Positions 1 to 7,562 of a stretch of DNA of 9,145 nt are shown here, one piece after another (the first letter of the stretch is position 1; each line of letters begins with the position of its first letter). This DNA is from Verrucomicrobiota bacterium. Its GTDB lineage: Bacteria; Verrucomicrobiota; Verrucomicrobiia; Limisphaerales; AV2. The notes beneath the pieces are model-generated. The model made no database searches. It was not told where the DNA came from and was given only the letters and a program-made list of their open reading frames with translations. The stretch covers positions 3,857-13,001 of the forward strand of contig QHPW01000124.1 of assembly GCA_003219675.1 (NCBI GenBank), read 5' to 3'. The position numbers and the translations under genes are program-made.

Positions 1-111
1 GTAAACGCGAACCGCGAATCAATGAAGGGTTGCGTTGAATCCTTTGCGCTTGCTCGCGCACCGGTTCGAATCATGAGGCTGCCAAGACGGATGAATTCAA
101 TTGATATTTGA
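1..111 (+). CDS. Possible 3' end of an upstream gene (partial, unidentified)
   Basis: The frame beginning at base 1 stays open for 36 codons and ends at TGA 109-111; the other two + frames hit stops early (2-4 and 36-38). The predicted tail is basic near its end (RLPRRMNSIDI) and shows no domain I recognise. Its stop lies 111 nt before the preferred start of the next gene, so it could be the end of the preceding gene of the same operon. A short open frame at a window edge can arise by chance and codon use here is not distinctive, so this is a weak call. Confidence 0.25.
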   Translation, partial: VNANRESMKGCVESFALARAPVRIMRLPRRMNSIDI

Positions 112-210
112 TTTGAAATGCCTACAGTCACCACCATTGCTGGTAGTCGGCACAGACAAGAGGCTCTAAGGGTTGTGGGTGTGGCGGCGGCGATGATAAC
201 AATCAGTTTT

Positions 211-216
211 GGAAAG
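211..216 (+). promoter_or_regulatory. Ribosome binding site for the ICMT-like gene
   Basis: GGAAAG lies 6 nt upstream of the ATG at 223. The two earlier in-frame ATGs (118 and 193) have no purine-rich Shine-Dalgarno at proper spacing. This site is the main reason for choosing 223 as the start. Confidence 0.45.
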
Positions 217-222
217 CGGTGC

Positions 223-798
223 ATGAAATCGATCAACGAACTTTTGCCAATTGCTTCGGTCCTGTTGATTTATCTGGCTCGCATGGTGGAGGTGGGAACC
301 AAGCGTGAGACTGTTCCCGGCCCGGTTCGAGAGCGGCTGACGTTGCGACTTTTCATGCTCGCCGGCACGCTCATGGTGGTCGGGTCAATCGTTGAGTTGT
401 TCGTCCGGCAGTTGACTCTGAACGGGGGGACGTTCGCAGCCGGTTGGATCTGCGCGGTCGCGTCGCTGATGGTCCGCCGGAGAGCGATCGCGGCGCTGGG
501 AAAATTCTGGAGCCTGCACGTTGAGATTCGGGAGAACCACGCGTTCGTCCAAAGCGGTCCGTTTCGCTGGGTGCGGCACCCGACCTATTTTTCAATGATG
601 TTGGAATTGTTGGGGCTTGGTTTGATCATGAACGCCACATACACTGGAATGGTGGTGGCGGTGATATTCGTGCCGACTTTGGCTTTACGATTGAAACTGG
701 AAGAAGCAGCATTAGTGGCAAAGTTTGGTGAAGCGTATCGGACTTATCAGCGCAGGACGCCCGCCTTGTTCCCTTACAAGTGGCCCAGAGCAGAATGA
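223..798 (+). CDS. Isoprenylcysteine carboxyl methyltransferase (ICMT)-like integral membrane methyltransferase
   Basis: A 191-residue, mostly hydrophobic protein. Its C-terminal half matches the bacterial ICMT/PEMT-like SAM-dependent methyltransferase pattern: SGPFRWVRHPTY (His119 in the RHP motif), a membrane hairpin, then LKLEEAAL (Glu160-Glu161) and FGEAYRTYQRRTP near the end. In this fold the RHP and EE elements bind SAM next to the membrane. Predicted TM stretches are about 6-22, 42-62, 68-85 and a hairpin around 122-155. Family members methylate carboxyl, amine or hydroxyl groups of lipophilic substrates; bacterial substrates are mostly unknown. The ATG at 223 is preferred because of the SD just upstream and because the protein then begins directly with the first TM helix. 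The ATG at 118 would add 35 residues (226 total) that look non-coding in codon choice. Its stop overlaps the next start (ATGA, 795-798), so it is coupled to the ketosynthase and probably acts on a product of that pathway (inference). Family call is firm; substrate is unknown. Confidence 0.85.
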   Translation: MKSINELLPIASVLLIYLARMVEVGTKRETVPGPVRERLTLRLFMLAGTLMVVGSIVELFVRQLTLNGGTFAAGWICAVASLMVRRRAIAALGKFWSLHVEIRENHAFVQSGPFRWVRHPTYFSMMLELLGLGLIMNATYTGMVVAVIFVPTLALRLKLEEAALVAKFGEAYRTYQRRTPALFPYKWPRAE

Positions 799-2060
799 GT
801 ATTGAACCTGGTCAAACTCGCCGAGTTGTCATTACCGGGATGGGGGTCATCGCCGCCAACGGGAAGGACCTGCAGACTTTTTGGAGCACGATTCGGAACG
901 GAATCAGCGCCGCGGCCCCGGTGACGCGATTCGACACCAGCAACGCCCCTACGCGCATTGCCGCGGAGATACAGGATTTCGATCCGACTCGTTACATGGA
1001 TCCAAAAACGGCCCGGCGACTGGATCGCTCATTGCAGTACAGTGTCGCTGCTGCTCGTTTGGCCGCGCAAGATGCAAAGCTTGAGTTCGGCGAAATTGAC
1101 CCCGATCGAGTGGGCATCGTTGAGGCCACGTCATTGAGCAATAACGAAACGGCTGCCCGGACAGAGATTGCGTACTCTCAAAGAGGATATCGTGCAGCCA
1201 GTCCGCTTGCAATGATCAACGGTTACTGCGGTGGGGGCAGCGGGGAAATTGCCCTGGAGCTGGGCTGCAAAGGCCATTCGATAACCTGCAGTTCTGGAAG
1301 CGCCTCAGGGAATGACGTCATGGGTTACGCTATTTCAATGGTTCAAAACGATGAGGTGGATGTGATGGTCGCCGGTGGCGCGGAGGCTCCGATACTTCGG
1401 CAAATCTGGGGGGTGTTCTGTCAAACGAAAGTCATGACTCGGAACAATGATAACCCGAAGGAGGCCATGCGGCCCTTTGACAGGCAGCGCGACGGTTTCC
1501 TGCTCGGAGAAGGCGGTGGGTATCATGTCTTGGAGGAATTCTCGCATGCCTTGTCTCGAGGTGCCAGGATATACGCCGAAGTCTTTGGCCATGGCCGCAG
1601 TTCTGAAGCTTACCATCCGGTTGCTCCTCATCCCGACGGCTTGGGTGTGCATCGCGCCATAGAGAAAGCATTACGCAAGGCGCGTCTGCATTGGACCGAG
1701 GTGGATTATATCAATGTTCATGGCACCGCTACCGAAGCGAATGACATTGTCGAAACGCGAGCAATTAAACGCTTGTTCGGCAATCACGCGAGCAAACTGG
1801 CGATCAGCTCTACCAAGCCGGTGACCGGTCACCTGCTGGCGGCTGCGGGTGCGATTGAAACGATCGTGTGTGTGCTTGCTTTGCAACACCAAGAGATTCC
1901 CTTGACTCTAAACCTCAAGGAGCCCGCGGCCGAATGCGACCTCGATTACGTTCCGAGCCGCTCACGTCCGTATCCAATGCGAGCCGTTATGAATTTGAGT
2001 TGCGGGTTTGGCGGGAAAAACTCCTGCTTGATTCTTGGGCGGCACTCAGTCGAGCGATGA
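795..2060 (+). CDS. Beta-ketoacyl-ACP synthase, KAS II/FabF-like (stand-alone ketosynthase)
   Basis: A complete thiolase-fold condensing enzyme of 421 residues, close to the usual FabF length. It catalyses decarboxylative Claisen condensation of an acyl thioester with malonyl-ACP in the cytosol. The catalytic set is intact: nucleophile Cys165 in ITCSSGSAS, His309 in NVHGTATEAND, Lys341 and His346 in SSTKPVTGHLLAAAGA, and the C-terminal glycine loop CGFGGKNS. It begins with the family's usual RRVVITGMGV strand. The start is taken as ATG 795, which makes a 4-nt ATGA overlap with the upstream gene; an in-frame GTG at 780 would add five residues. Odd points: Cys replaces the common Phe before GFGG, and Lys sits at the position where FabF usually has Thr. 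These hint at a secondary-metabolism or specialised lipid clade rather than housekeeping FabF. No ACP, ketoreductase, dehydratase or thioesterase is in the window, so partners must lie upstream or elsewhere. Not called fabF because the genomic role is unproven. Confidence 0.93.
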   Translation: MSIEPGQTRRVVITGMGVIAANGKDLQTFWSTIRNGISAAAPVTRFDTSNAPTRIAAEIQDFDPTRYMDPKTARRLDRSLQYSVAAARLAAQDAKLEFGEIDPDRVGIVEATSLSNNETAARTEIAYSQRGYRAASPLAMINGYCGGGSGEIALELGCKGHSITCSSGSASGNDVMGYAISMVQNDEVDVMVAGGAEAPILRQIWGVFCQTKVMTRNNDNPKEAMRPFDRQRDGFLLGEGGGYHVLEEFSHALSRGARIYAEVFGHGRSSEAYHPVAPHPDGLGVHRAIEKALRKARLHWTEVDYINVHGTATEANDIVETRAIKRLFGNHASKLAISSTKPVTGHLLAAAGAIETIVCVLALQHQEIPLTLNLKEPAAECDLDYVPSRSRPYPMRAVMNLSCGFGGKNSCLILGRHSVER

Positions 2061-4216
2061 GATTTCCGCTGCTCATTCCACTGGTAGCTGCCATCTGTAA
2101 CTTCTGTGTTACGCTGTTCGTTTCAAGCCGGGGGCTCCGGTCCACTTTGAGCCGAGTATATCTGCTTTGGGGATTATCAATTACCGTCTGGAATTTCGGG
2201 ACTTATTTTTTGTTTGTAGTCAACAATCCTTACGAAGCTTTATTTTGGGCCCGCTTTCTACAGTTCGGCGTTATTTTTATTCCAGTAAGTTTGTTCCACC
2301 TTTCACTGTTAATCGCGCAAATTCCAATCAAAAAATACATCCATTTTTTCTATCTGTTCGGCGGTATGCTCGCCGTTACCAACTTCACCAATTTCTTCAT
2401 TCCAGGCGTCCGAAATGTGGGGTACGCCTACTATTCGGTCGCTGGCCCCGGTTTCTATTTGTTCAGCCTGTCCTACTGCCTCACGTTTGTTTCCATCCGC
2501 ATTCTGCTCAACAAACGGAAAAAATTGCCGCCCCTGCACAGGAAACGTCTGACTTATCTGATTATCGCTCAAACGACATTGGTAACGCTCGGCACAAACG
2601 ATATTCTGCCAATTCTGGGCATGGATCATTACCCGTTCACCCAATACAAAATATTTCCCTTTGGGAGCATGGCAGCGATTTTTTATGGGATAATGGTTGG
2701 CTACAGCGTCCTTCAGCATCAGTTGCTGGACATTCACGTCACGTTGGGAAAGATCGCGGCAAACCTCGTGCGAACCTCGTTTCTATTCCTGTTCGGACTG
2801 TTACTATTGCTTATTATCGCGTTTGTGGCCCCTGAGAATGAGTTTTCAACCTTCGCTTTTTTCAGCGCATTGGGAGCTCTCCTGGCCTGCATAATAGCGG
2901 GCGCGGTTTTTTTTCCGCGACTGTTCGGGAAGGGTGATGACATCCTGGAACGCAAAATTCTCGGTGATCAGTTTGAATATCACGACAAAGTCCAGGGTTT
3001 CATCCAGTCGATTCATGCCTACACGGCCACCTCGTTGTTAATGGACGATCTTCATGATTTGCTGGTGAACATCGTCAAGGTGCGCAGTTACTACATCATC
3101 CTGCTGGATGAAACCACCCGCCAGTTCTCACTGTTTCGGACGTATCCGAAACAGGAGGAAATTCCGCTTGCCAACATCCACGTCGATTCGCCGATCTTTC
3201 AGTTCTTCAAAAGGGCGGGGACGGATTACCTGGGATTCAATGTCATGTACTCGGTCCCCGGAGAGACCGAGCTGGAGCGGGCCGCCCGGAGACACTTGAG
3301 CCAGTTCAATCCCGAATTCTGTTTCCCGTTTTTGTTCGATGAAGAATTCTTTGGACTCGTGCTGATCGGACCCAAAGCCAGTGAAGAGCTGTACACCGGA
3401 CATGATTTGAGATTGCTCACGGACCTGGTCAAGAATCTCAGCCTGGTCATCAACCAGATTCGCCTCAAGAAACAGGTTCTGGTGGCGGAGGAGCTGGAAT
3501 TGATCGGGCGCATGTCGCGCGGCATGGCGCACGACTTGAACAATTTATTGACGCCGGTTTCCACGTTGCTGCAACTGCTCCGGGATGACCTGCTGGACCC
3601 GGGCAAAAGGGAGGAACTGCTGCCGGGCACATTGCGCAATGTGACGACCATGCAGTTGTACATCAAGGAAGCGCTCTTTTTCTCTCAACACCACACGCCG
3701 CGACTGGAGCCGGGCCGCCTGGACGTGGTGATCCAAAAGGCCGTGGCGACGGTCGAGCCCTCCTTGAAACGCAAAGAAGTGGAAGTCGCTGTCAACACAC
3801 CCGAAAACATCATCGTTGAAATGGATTCCATTCTGATTCAGCGGTTGATCGGCAATCTGTTGTCCAATGCCATCGACGCCTCGCCTTCCAGGTCCACGAT
3901 CAGGATCGAACTACAGCAACTGGCCCGGACCGAGGCGAGCCGCGACTGGCTCCGGATCAAGATTATTGACGAAGGCGAGGGAATCAGGCGCGATCATCTG
4001 AAGCGGATTTTCAAGCCTTACTTCACCACCAAGGACCGGGGCGACGAGACGCGCGGGTTTGGCCTGGGTCTGGCGATCTGCCGGCAGATTGTGCATTTGC
4101 ACGGAGGCAATCTAAATATTGCCAGCGAAGAAAAAAAGGGCACAACTGTTCAGGTGGATCTGCCGAGCCGCCAGATTAACCGTCAAATGCCGGCGCTGGC
4201 GTTGAATTCTTCATGA
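2057..4216 (+). CDS. Polytopic membrane sensor histidine kinase (7TM-type sensor, GAF, HisKA-like, HATPase)
   Basis: A 719-residue inner-membrane kinase. Residues 1-225 hold about seven TM helices resembling the N-terminal 7TM sensor region of some histidine kinases; two more strong TM stretches follow at about 237-258 and 265-290. A GAF-like domain spans roughly 315-470. The phosphoacceptor is His492 in RGMAHDLNNLLTPV. The catalytic domain shows the N box (Asn600/Asn604 in GNLLSNAIDAS), G1 (IIDEGEGI, Asp638), F box (FKPYFTTK) and G2 (GFGLGLAI, 667-674), so it should be active. The ATG at 2057 is chosen because it forms ATGA with the ketosynthase stop; the same frame is open back to 1868, but that part is only a shadow of the ketosynthase gene. 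There is no clear SD, so translation probably depends on coupling. The layout (multi-TM, GAF, kinase) resembles the PEP-CTERM-associated kinase PrsK, but I see no PEP-CTERM genes and do not assign that name. It has no receiver domain; its ligand and phosphotransfer partner are unknown. Confidence 0.9.
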   Translation: MRFPLLIPLVAAICNFCVTLFVSSRGLRSTLSRVYLLWGLSITVWNFGTYFLFVVNNPYEALFWARFLQFGVIFIPVSLFHLSLLIAQIPIKKYIHFFYLFGGMLAVTNFTNFFIPGVRNVGYAYYSVAGPGFYLFSLSYCLTFVSIRILLNKRKKLPPLHRKRLTYLIIAQTTLVTLGTNDILPILGMDHYPFTQYKIFPFGSMAAIFYGIMVGYSVLQHQLLDIHVTLGKIAANLVRTSFLFLFGLLLLLIIAFVAPENEFSTFAFFSALGALLACIIAGAVFFPRLFGKGDDILERKILGDQFEYHDKVQGFIQSIHAYTATSLLMDDLHDLLVNIVKVRSYYIILLDETTRQFSLFRTYPKQEEIPLANIHVDSPIFQFFKRAGTDYLGFNVMYSVPGETELERAARRHLSQFNPEFCFPFLFDEEFFGLVLIGPKASEELYTGHDLRLLTDLVKNLSLVINQIRLKKQVLVAEELELIGRMSRGMAHDLNNLLTPVSTLLQLLRDDLLDPGKREELLPGTLRNVTTMQLYIKEALFFSQHHTPRLEPGRLDVVIQKAVATVEPSLKRKEVEVAVNTPENIIVEMDSILIQRLIGNLLSNAIDASPSRSTIRIELQQLARTEASRDWLRIKIIDEGEGIRRDHLKRIFKPYFTTKDRGDETRGFGLGLAICRQIVHLHGGNLNIASEEKKGTTVQVDLPSRQINRQMPALALNSS

Positions 4217-6222
4217 AGACGTTGTTAGTGCTCGCAAAAGAGTCCGGCCTGGCGTCCGCGATTCGGGCCGTGCTCGACGCGGAACGCTACCGGATCGTTT
4301 CACAGGCAGACGCGCGGGAAGCCGAGCCGTTGTTGCGCCAGGGCACCGTGGACGGTTGCATCCTGGACGCCGATCTGACCAGCATACAGCCCATTCGCGC
4401 CATCGAGCAGTTGAGTCGCGCGATGCCGAACTGTCCCATCATTGTCTATGCGGCGGCCACGCAGTGGGAGTGGGAGGAGGAGGCCTATTTGCTGGGCGTC
4501 GATCACGTTCTGTCCAAGCCGATCCGCGCCCGCCTGCTCAACACGGTGCTGGACAGAATCTGGAGGAACGAGGGAAGCGCCACCGAGTTCCTTGCCGCGC
4601 CGGCGCTGGCGACCGAGACGAAGGTATGGGAAACAGTTCGCGGCCCGGTTCGCACCCTGGAAGTGTTGCGGGATTTCTCCGGCATTTTGACCCACAGCCT
4701 GTGCTCGGAGGCGCTGTTGAAACAGTTTCTGTTGCTGCTGCGCGAGATCATCGGCGTGAATCGCGCCGTGATCTTTTTGCGCAAGCAGATCGGTGTGTTC
4801 AGTGTGGTCCGCGGCAGCCAGGAGGACCGCCGGCTGCGCTCGGTTTGCGCGCTGGGATTGGCGCCCGGTTTGCTGGAGCATTTCGAGTTGTCGTTGGAAG
4901 CGGGCATCGGCGGCTACGTGCATCGCAAGGGGCGAATTTTGCAAAACAACAGTGAAGGGGCGCGTAACGATCGGGAAATCCAGAAGGAATTTGAGCTGCT
5001 CGGCGGACAGGTAGCCATTCCCATTCTGGACCGCGAGTCGCTGGTGGGCGTGGCCGTTTTTGACGGCCGGTTGACCGGGGAACCGTTCGCCAACGAAGAA
5101 TTGGCCCTGATCTTCCATCTGCTCGAGGAACTCGGTCTGGCGATCAAGAACAGTTGGCTCTACGACCAACTGCTCGCCAATCACGAGATGATGGCCGACG
5201 TCCTGAACCAGTCCGGCAGCGGTTGCCTGGTTGTGGGCCGCGAACTGACCATGCTCCATGCCAACCAGGCGGCGCGCGATTACTTCGGCCGGGCGGAACG
5301 GCGCGGTTCGGCGTTGGAATTCAGCGACTTGCCCCAGGTGATCGGCAGCAGAGTGTTCGAGTCCCTCCAATCGGGCGAGGCCGTGCCGCCGTTCAAGTAT
5401 CGTCCGCATAAAGAGGAGGCAACCATCTATCGGGTGTTGATCACGCCCTTCAAACGGAAGAACTCGATCACCGCCAATGCGGTTCTGGTGATGATTGACG
5501 ACTTCACCCAGAACGAGCGGTCGCAGCAGCTCGAAGTCGAGTCTTCCAATCTGCGCCTGGTGAAGACCATTGCCGAGCATCTGGCCCATGAGATTGGCAA
5601 CTCCCTGGTGCCGCTTTCGACCCATCAGCAACTGCTTCTGAAGAAATACGATGATGCCGAGTTTCGCACTTCGCTGGGCACGGCGATGGGAGACGCCGTA
5701 CAGCGCATCTCGCGTCTTTCCAACCAGATGCTGTTCCTTGCCCGGGACAATGTGGTGCGCAGCGAGCCGATGCCTGTGGCCAAGTTGATCGAAGACGCGT
5801 TTCACGAGGCGCAAAAATTTGTCACACCCAAACCGGCCAATCTGGTCTATGACAGTGGCGGGCATGCGCCGATGGTTGCCGGTGATCGCGCGGGCCTCAA
5901 GCAGGCCTTTTCCGAGGTGATGCTTAACGCGTTGCAGGCCAACCCGCCGAACGCGCCCGTCCATGTTCGCACCGGTCTGGATATCGATGCCGGGGGTCGA
6001 TGGGTGCGCATTGAGGTGCGTGATGCCGGTCCGGGTTTCACGGCGGAGGCGGCTCAGCGGGCGGTCGAGCCGTTTTTCTCCACCCGTAACGTGGGTCTGG
6101 GACTGGGTTTGGCCGTGACCCGCAAGATCATTGAAACACACCGCGGTAAAATCGAAATCGCACCCAAGGACGCGGAGAAATCGGGCATGGTGCGCATCTC
6201 TTTGCCGTTGGTCCAAACGTGA
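4213..6222 (+). CDS. Cytosolic hybrid sensor kinase: degenerate receiver, GAF, PAS, HisKA-like, HATPase
   Basis: A 669-residue protein with no TM segment. Domains: receiver-like 1-115, GAF about 150-315, PAS-like about 325-435, dimerisation/phosphoacceptor helix with His459 (HLAHEIGNSLVPLST), and ATPase with N box Asn572 (VMLNALQANPP), G1 Asp604 (VRDAGPGF), F box FFSTR and G2 GLGLGL (628-633). The receiver keeps the likely phospho-Asp (Asp52, CILDADL) and the conserved Lys102 (LSKP). However, the acidic pair expected near residues 9-10 reads Lys-Glu, and the conserved Thr/Ser after strand 4 is Ala80. Phosphorylation may thus be weak, or the domain may act as a docking module. The start forms an ATGA overlap with the upstream membrane kinase and has no SD, implying stoichiometric co-production with that kinase, its likely partner (inference). 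GAF and PAS suggest a cytosolic small-molecule or redox input; no haem- or flavin-binding motif can be read reliably. The domain order is secure; the signal and output are not. Confidence 0.9.
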   Translation: MKTLLVLAKESGLASAIRAVLDAERYRIVSQADAREAEPLLRQGTVDGCILDADLTSIQPIRAIEQLSRAMPNCPIIVYAAATQWEWEEEAYLLGVDHVLSKPIRARLLNTVLDRIWRNEGSATEFLAAPALATETKVWETVRGPVRTLEVLRDFSGILTHSLCSEALLKQFLLLLREIIGVNRAVIFLRKQIGVFSVVRGSQEDRRLRSVCALGLAPGLLEHFELSLEAGIGGYVHRKGRILQNNSEGARNDREIQKEFELLGGQVAIPILDRESLVGVAVFDGRLTGEPFANEELALIFHLLEELGLAIKNSWLYDQLLANHEMMADVLNQSGSGCLVVGRELTMLHANQAARDYFGRAERRGSALEFSDLPQVIGSRVFESLQSGEAVPPFKYRPHKEEATIYRVLITPFKRKNSITANAVLVMIDDFTQNERSQQLEVESSNLRLVKTIAEHLAHEIGNSLVPLSTHQQLLLKKYDDAEFRTSLGTAMGDAVQRISRLSNQMLFLARDNVVRSEPMPVAKLIEDAFHEAQKFVTPKPANLVYDSGGHAPMVAGDRAGLKQAFSEVMLNALQANPPNAPVHVRTGLDIDAGGRWVRIEVRDAGPGFTAEAAQRAVEPFFSTRNVGLGLGLAVTRKIIETHRGKIEIAPKDAEKSGMVRISLPLVQT

Positions 6223-6341
6223 TTCCTGACCTGTGGCGCCTTGCAAGGACGCACGCAATTCGTTCTTGTAACTTTAACGGATTCCTGAGAAAAGGCCCGT
6301 GCTCGTTGTGAATGAACCAACAACAACCGTCGCGATTCAGA
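6223..6341 (+). promoter_or_regulatory. Intergenic region before the FadL-like gene, possible promoter or regulatory segment
   Basis: This is the only sizeable gap inside the kinase/channel cluster and separates the coupled left block from the FadL-like gene. It contains a perfect 10-bp palindrome CCTTGCAAGG (6239-6248). The 9-mer GATTCCTGA also occurs twice in direct orientation, at 6221-6229 and 6280-6288, 59 nt apart; the first copy overlaps the upstream stop codon. I see no convincing -35/-10 pair, no sigma-54 site with correct spacing, and no terminator with a T-tract. A separate promoter for the right block is therefore possible but unproven. Confidence 0.25.
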
Positions 6342-6347
6342 AAGGGA
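6342..6347 (+). promoter_or_regulatory. Ribosome binding site of the FadL-like gene
   Basis: AAGGGA lies 9 nt upstream of ATG 6357. It is the clearest Shine-Dalgarno in the window and contrasts with the SD-poor coupled starts of the left block, consistent with independent initiation here. Confidence 0.6.
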
Positions 6348-6356
6348 TCTTTTTGA

Positions 6357-7562
6357 ATGAGAGCTGATTACTGGCTTCTCCTGCTTTCGATCATTTTAAT
6401 GCCGGGACGCCTTTTCGGTCTGGGGATACGCATCGCCGACCAGGATCCGTTCGCCACAGCGCGCGGGAATGCGTTTGCGGCGACCGCGGACAATCCTTCA
6501 GCGATCTATTACAACCCAGCCGGCATCACACAGTTGGAAGGGCAAAACGCCAGTTACAGTCTTTACGCGATTTATTTGAACTCACATTATACCGCGCCGT
6601 CCGGGAACGAGGTGGATACCAAGGATGAAATCCAGGCGGTACCGCATCTTTACTACACTTATTCGCTGAAATCCCTGCCGCTTTCGTTCGGTCTCGGGAT
6701 CTACACGCCTTACGGGCTTGGGTTGGAGTGGCCGGACAACTCCGGGTTCCGCTCGCTGGCAACCGAGGGGAGAATTCTTTACCTCACAGGCAGTCCGGTA
6801 GTTGCCTGGAAGATTCTGCCTACGTTGTCCATTGCCGCCTGCCCGAACATCAATTATTCGCAAGCCGAACTGAAACGCGGGATTCTGTCTGCCGGGGACG
6901 AATTCAAATTCAAAGGGGATGACACTGACATCGGGTACAGTGTTGGGATTCTGTGGCATCCGCACGCGAAGCACGCGTTTGGCCTTGGCTATCGCAGCGA
7001 CACTACACTGAATTTCACCGGTCATTCGGAAGCCAGACCCTACGCGTCCCGAACGGAAGCGAGCGCCCGATTTCATCTTCCGCACAACATAGTGGCTGGC
7101 TGGTCATTCCGGCCCACAACCCGCTGGAATTTCGAAGTCAACCTGGATTGGACCGATTGGGAAAGCTTGAACACGGTGACTCTGGTGCAAAGTTCCGGCG
7201 GCAATGTGCCTCTGACATTCAACTGGCGTTCGAGCTTCTTTTACGAATTTGGCGCCACCTACTATTTTGGGAGCGGCTGCCGCGTCAGTGCCGGTTATAT
7301 CTACAGTGAAAACACTGTTCCGGATTCCAGTTTCAACCCTGCGGTTCCCGACTCGGATCGGCATATACTCAGCGTTGGCATCGGCAAGACGTATAAACGG
7401 CTGCGATGCGACGCAGCTTACCAACTGGCCTATGGTCCAACGCGAACAGTTTCCGGCAGTCCTTCAAACACCAACCCGTTCACCGGAGCTGTCGAATCTG
7501 CAGACGGTCGCTATGCGTTTATCAGCCATGCCCTCACTGTCTCCCTTGGATACACCTTCTAG
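6357..7562 (+). CDS. Outer-membrane channel of the FadL/OmpP1/TodX family
   Basis: A 401-residue beta-barrel protein that in this family lets hydrophobic molecules (long-chain fatty acids, aromatic hydrocarbons) cross the outer membrane. Residues 1-21 form a signal peptide with a leucine/isoleucine core, cleaved probably after Gly21. The mature start carries the family hallmark: GNAFAATADNPSAIYYNPAG at about 40-60, the hatch-domain region of FadL. The rest is alternating amphipathic strands rich in Tyr, Trp, Gly and Ser, and it ends in LGYTF with a C-terminal Phe as in the BAM recognition signal. Length is slightly under the usual 420-450. The start is supported by the AAGGGA site upstream. 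Its last 35 nt overlap the proposed start of the following kinase gene. Such proteins are often annotated as aromatic hydrocarbon degradation membrane proteins, but no degradation gene is present. Beside a ketosynthase and membrane kinases, a role in moving a lipid product or signal is plausible (inference). Confidence 0.9.
   Translation: MRADYWLLLLSIILMPGRLFGLGIRIADQDPFATARGNAFAATADNPSAIYYNPAGITQLEGQNASYSLYAIYLNSHYTAPSGNEVDTKDEIQAVPHLYYTYSLKSLPLSFGLGIYTPYGLGLEWPDNSGFRSLATEGRILYLTGSPVVAWKILPTLSIAACPNINYSQAELKRGILSAGDEFKFKGDDTDIGYSVGILWHPHAKHAFGLGYRSDTTLNFTGHSEARPYASRTEASARFHLPHNIVAGWSFRPTTRWNFEVNLDWTDWESLNTVTLVQSSGGNVPLTFNWRSSFFYEFGATYYFGSGCRVSAGYIYSENTVPDSSFNPAVPDSDRHILSVGIGKTYKRLRCDAAYQLAYGPTRTVSGSPSNTNPFTGAVESADGRYAFISHALTVSLGYTF

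Noticed and set aside
118..222. N-terminal extension of the ICMT-like protein from ATG 118
   Set aside because: No SD at 118, unconvincing codon use, and the family normally begins near the first TM helix; ATG 223 has GGAAAG upstream. Start 118 remains possible.
1447..1662. Short + and minus-strand frames inside the ketosynthase gene
   Set aside because: All lie within a gene with intact catalytic Cys, His, Lys and His; none has its own motif or ribosome binding site.
1868..2056. Upstream extension of the membrane kinase frame
   Set aside because: These 63 codons overlap the essential C-terminal part of the ketosynthase, and the protein looks like a normal TM sensor only from Met at 2057, which also gives the ATGA overlap.
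6234..6245. Sigma-54-like sequence TGGCGCCTTGCA before the FadL-like gene
   Set aside because: The GG and GC elements are only 6 nt apart instead of about 10, so it does not fit a -24/-12 promoter.
4300..6258. Very long (652-codon) open frame on the minus strand opposite the hybrid kinase
   Set aside because: The + strand encodes clear receiver, GAF, PAS and kinase motifs. The antisense product is rich in Gln, His and Arg with no domain, as expected for the shadow of a GC-rich gene with biased third positions.
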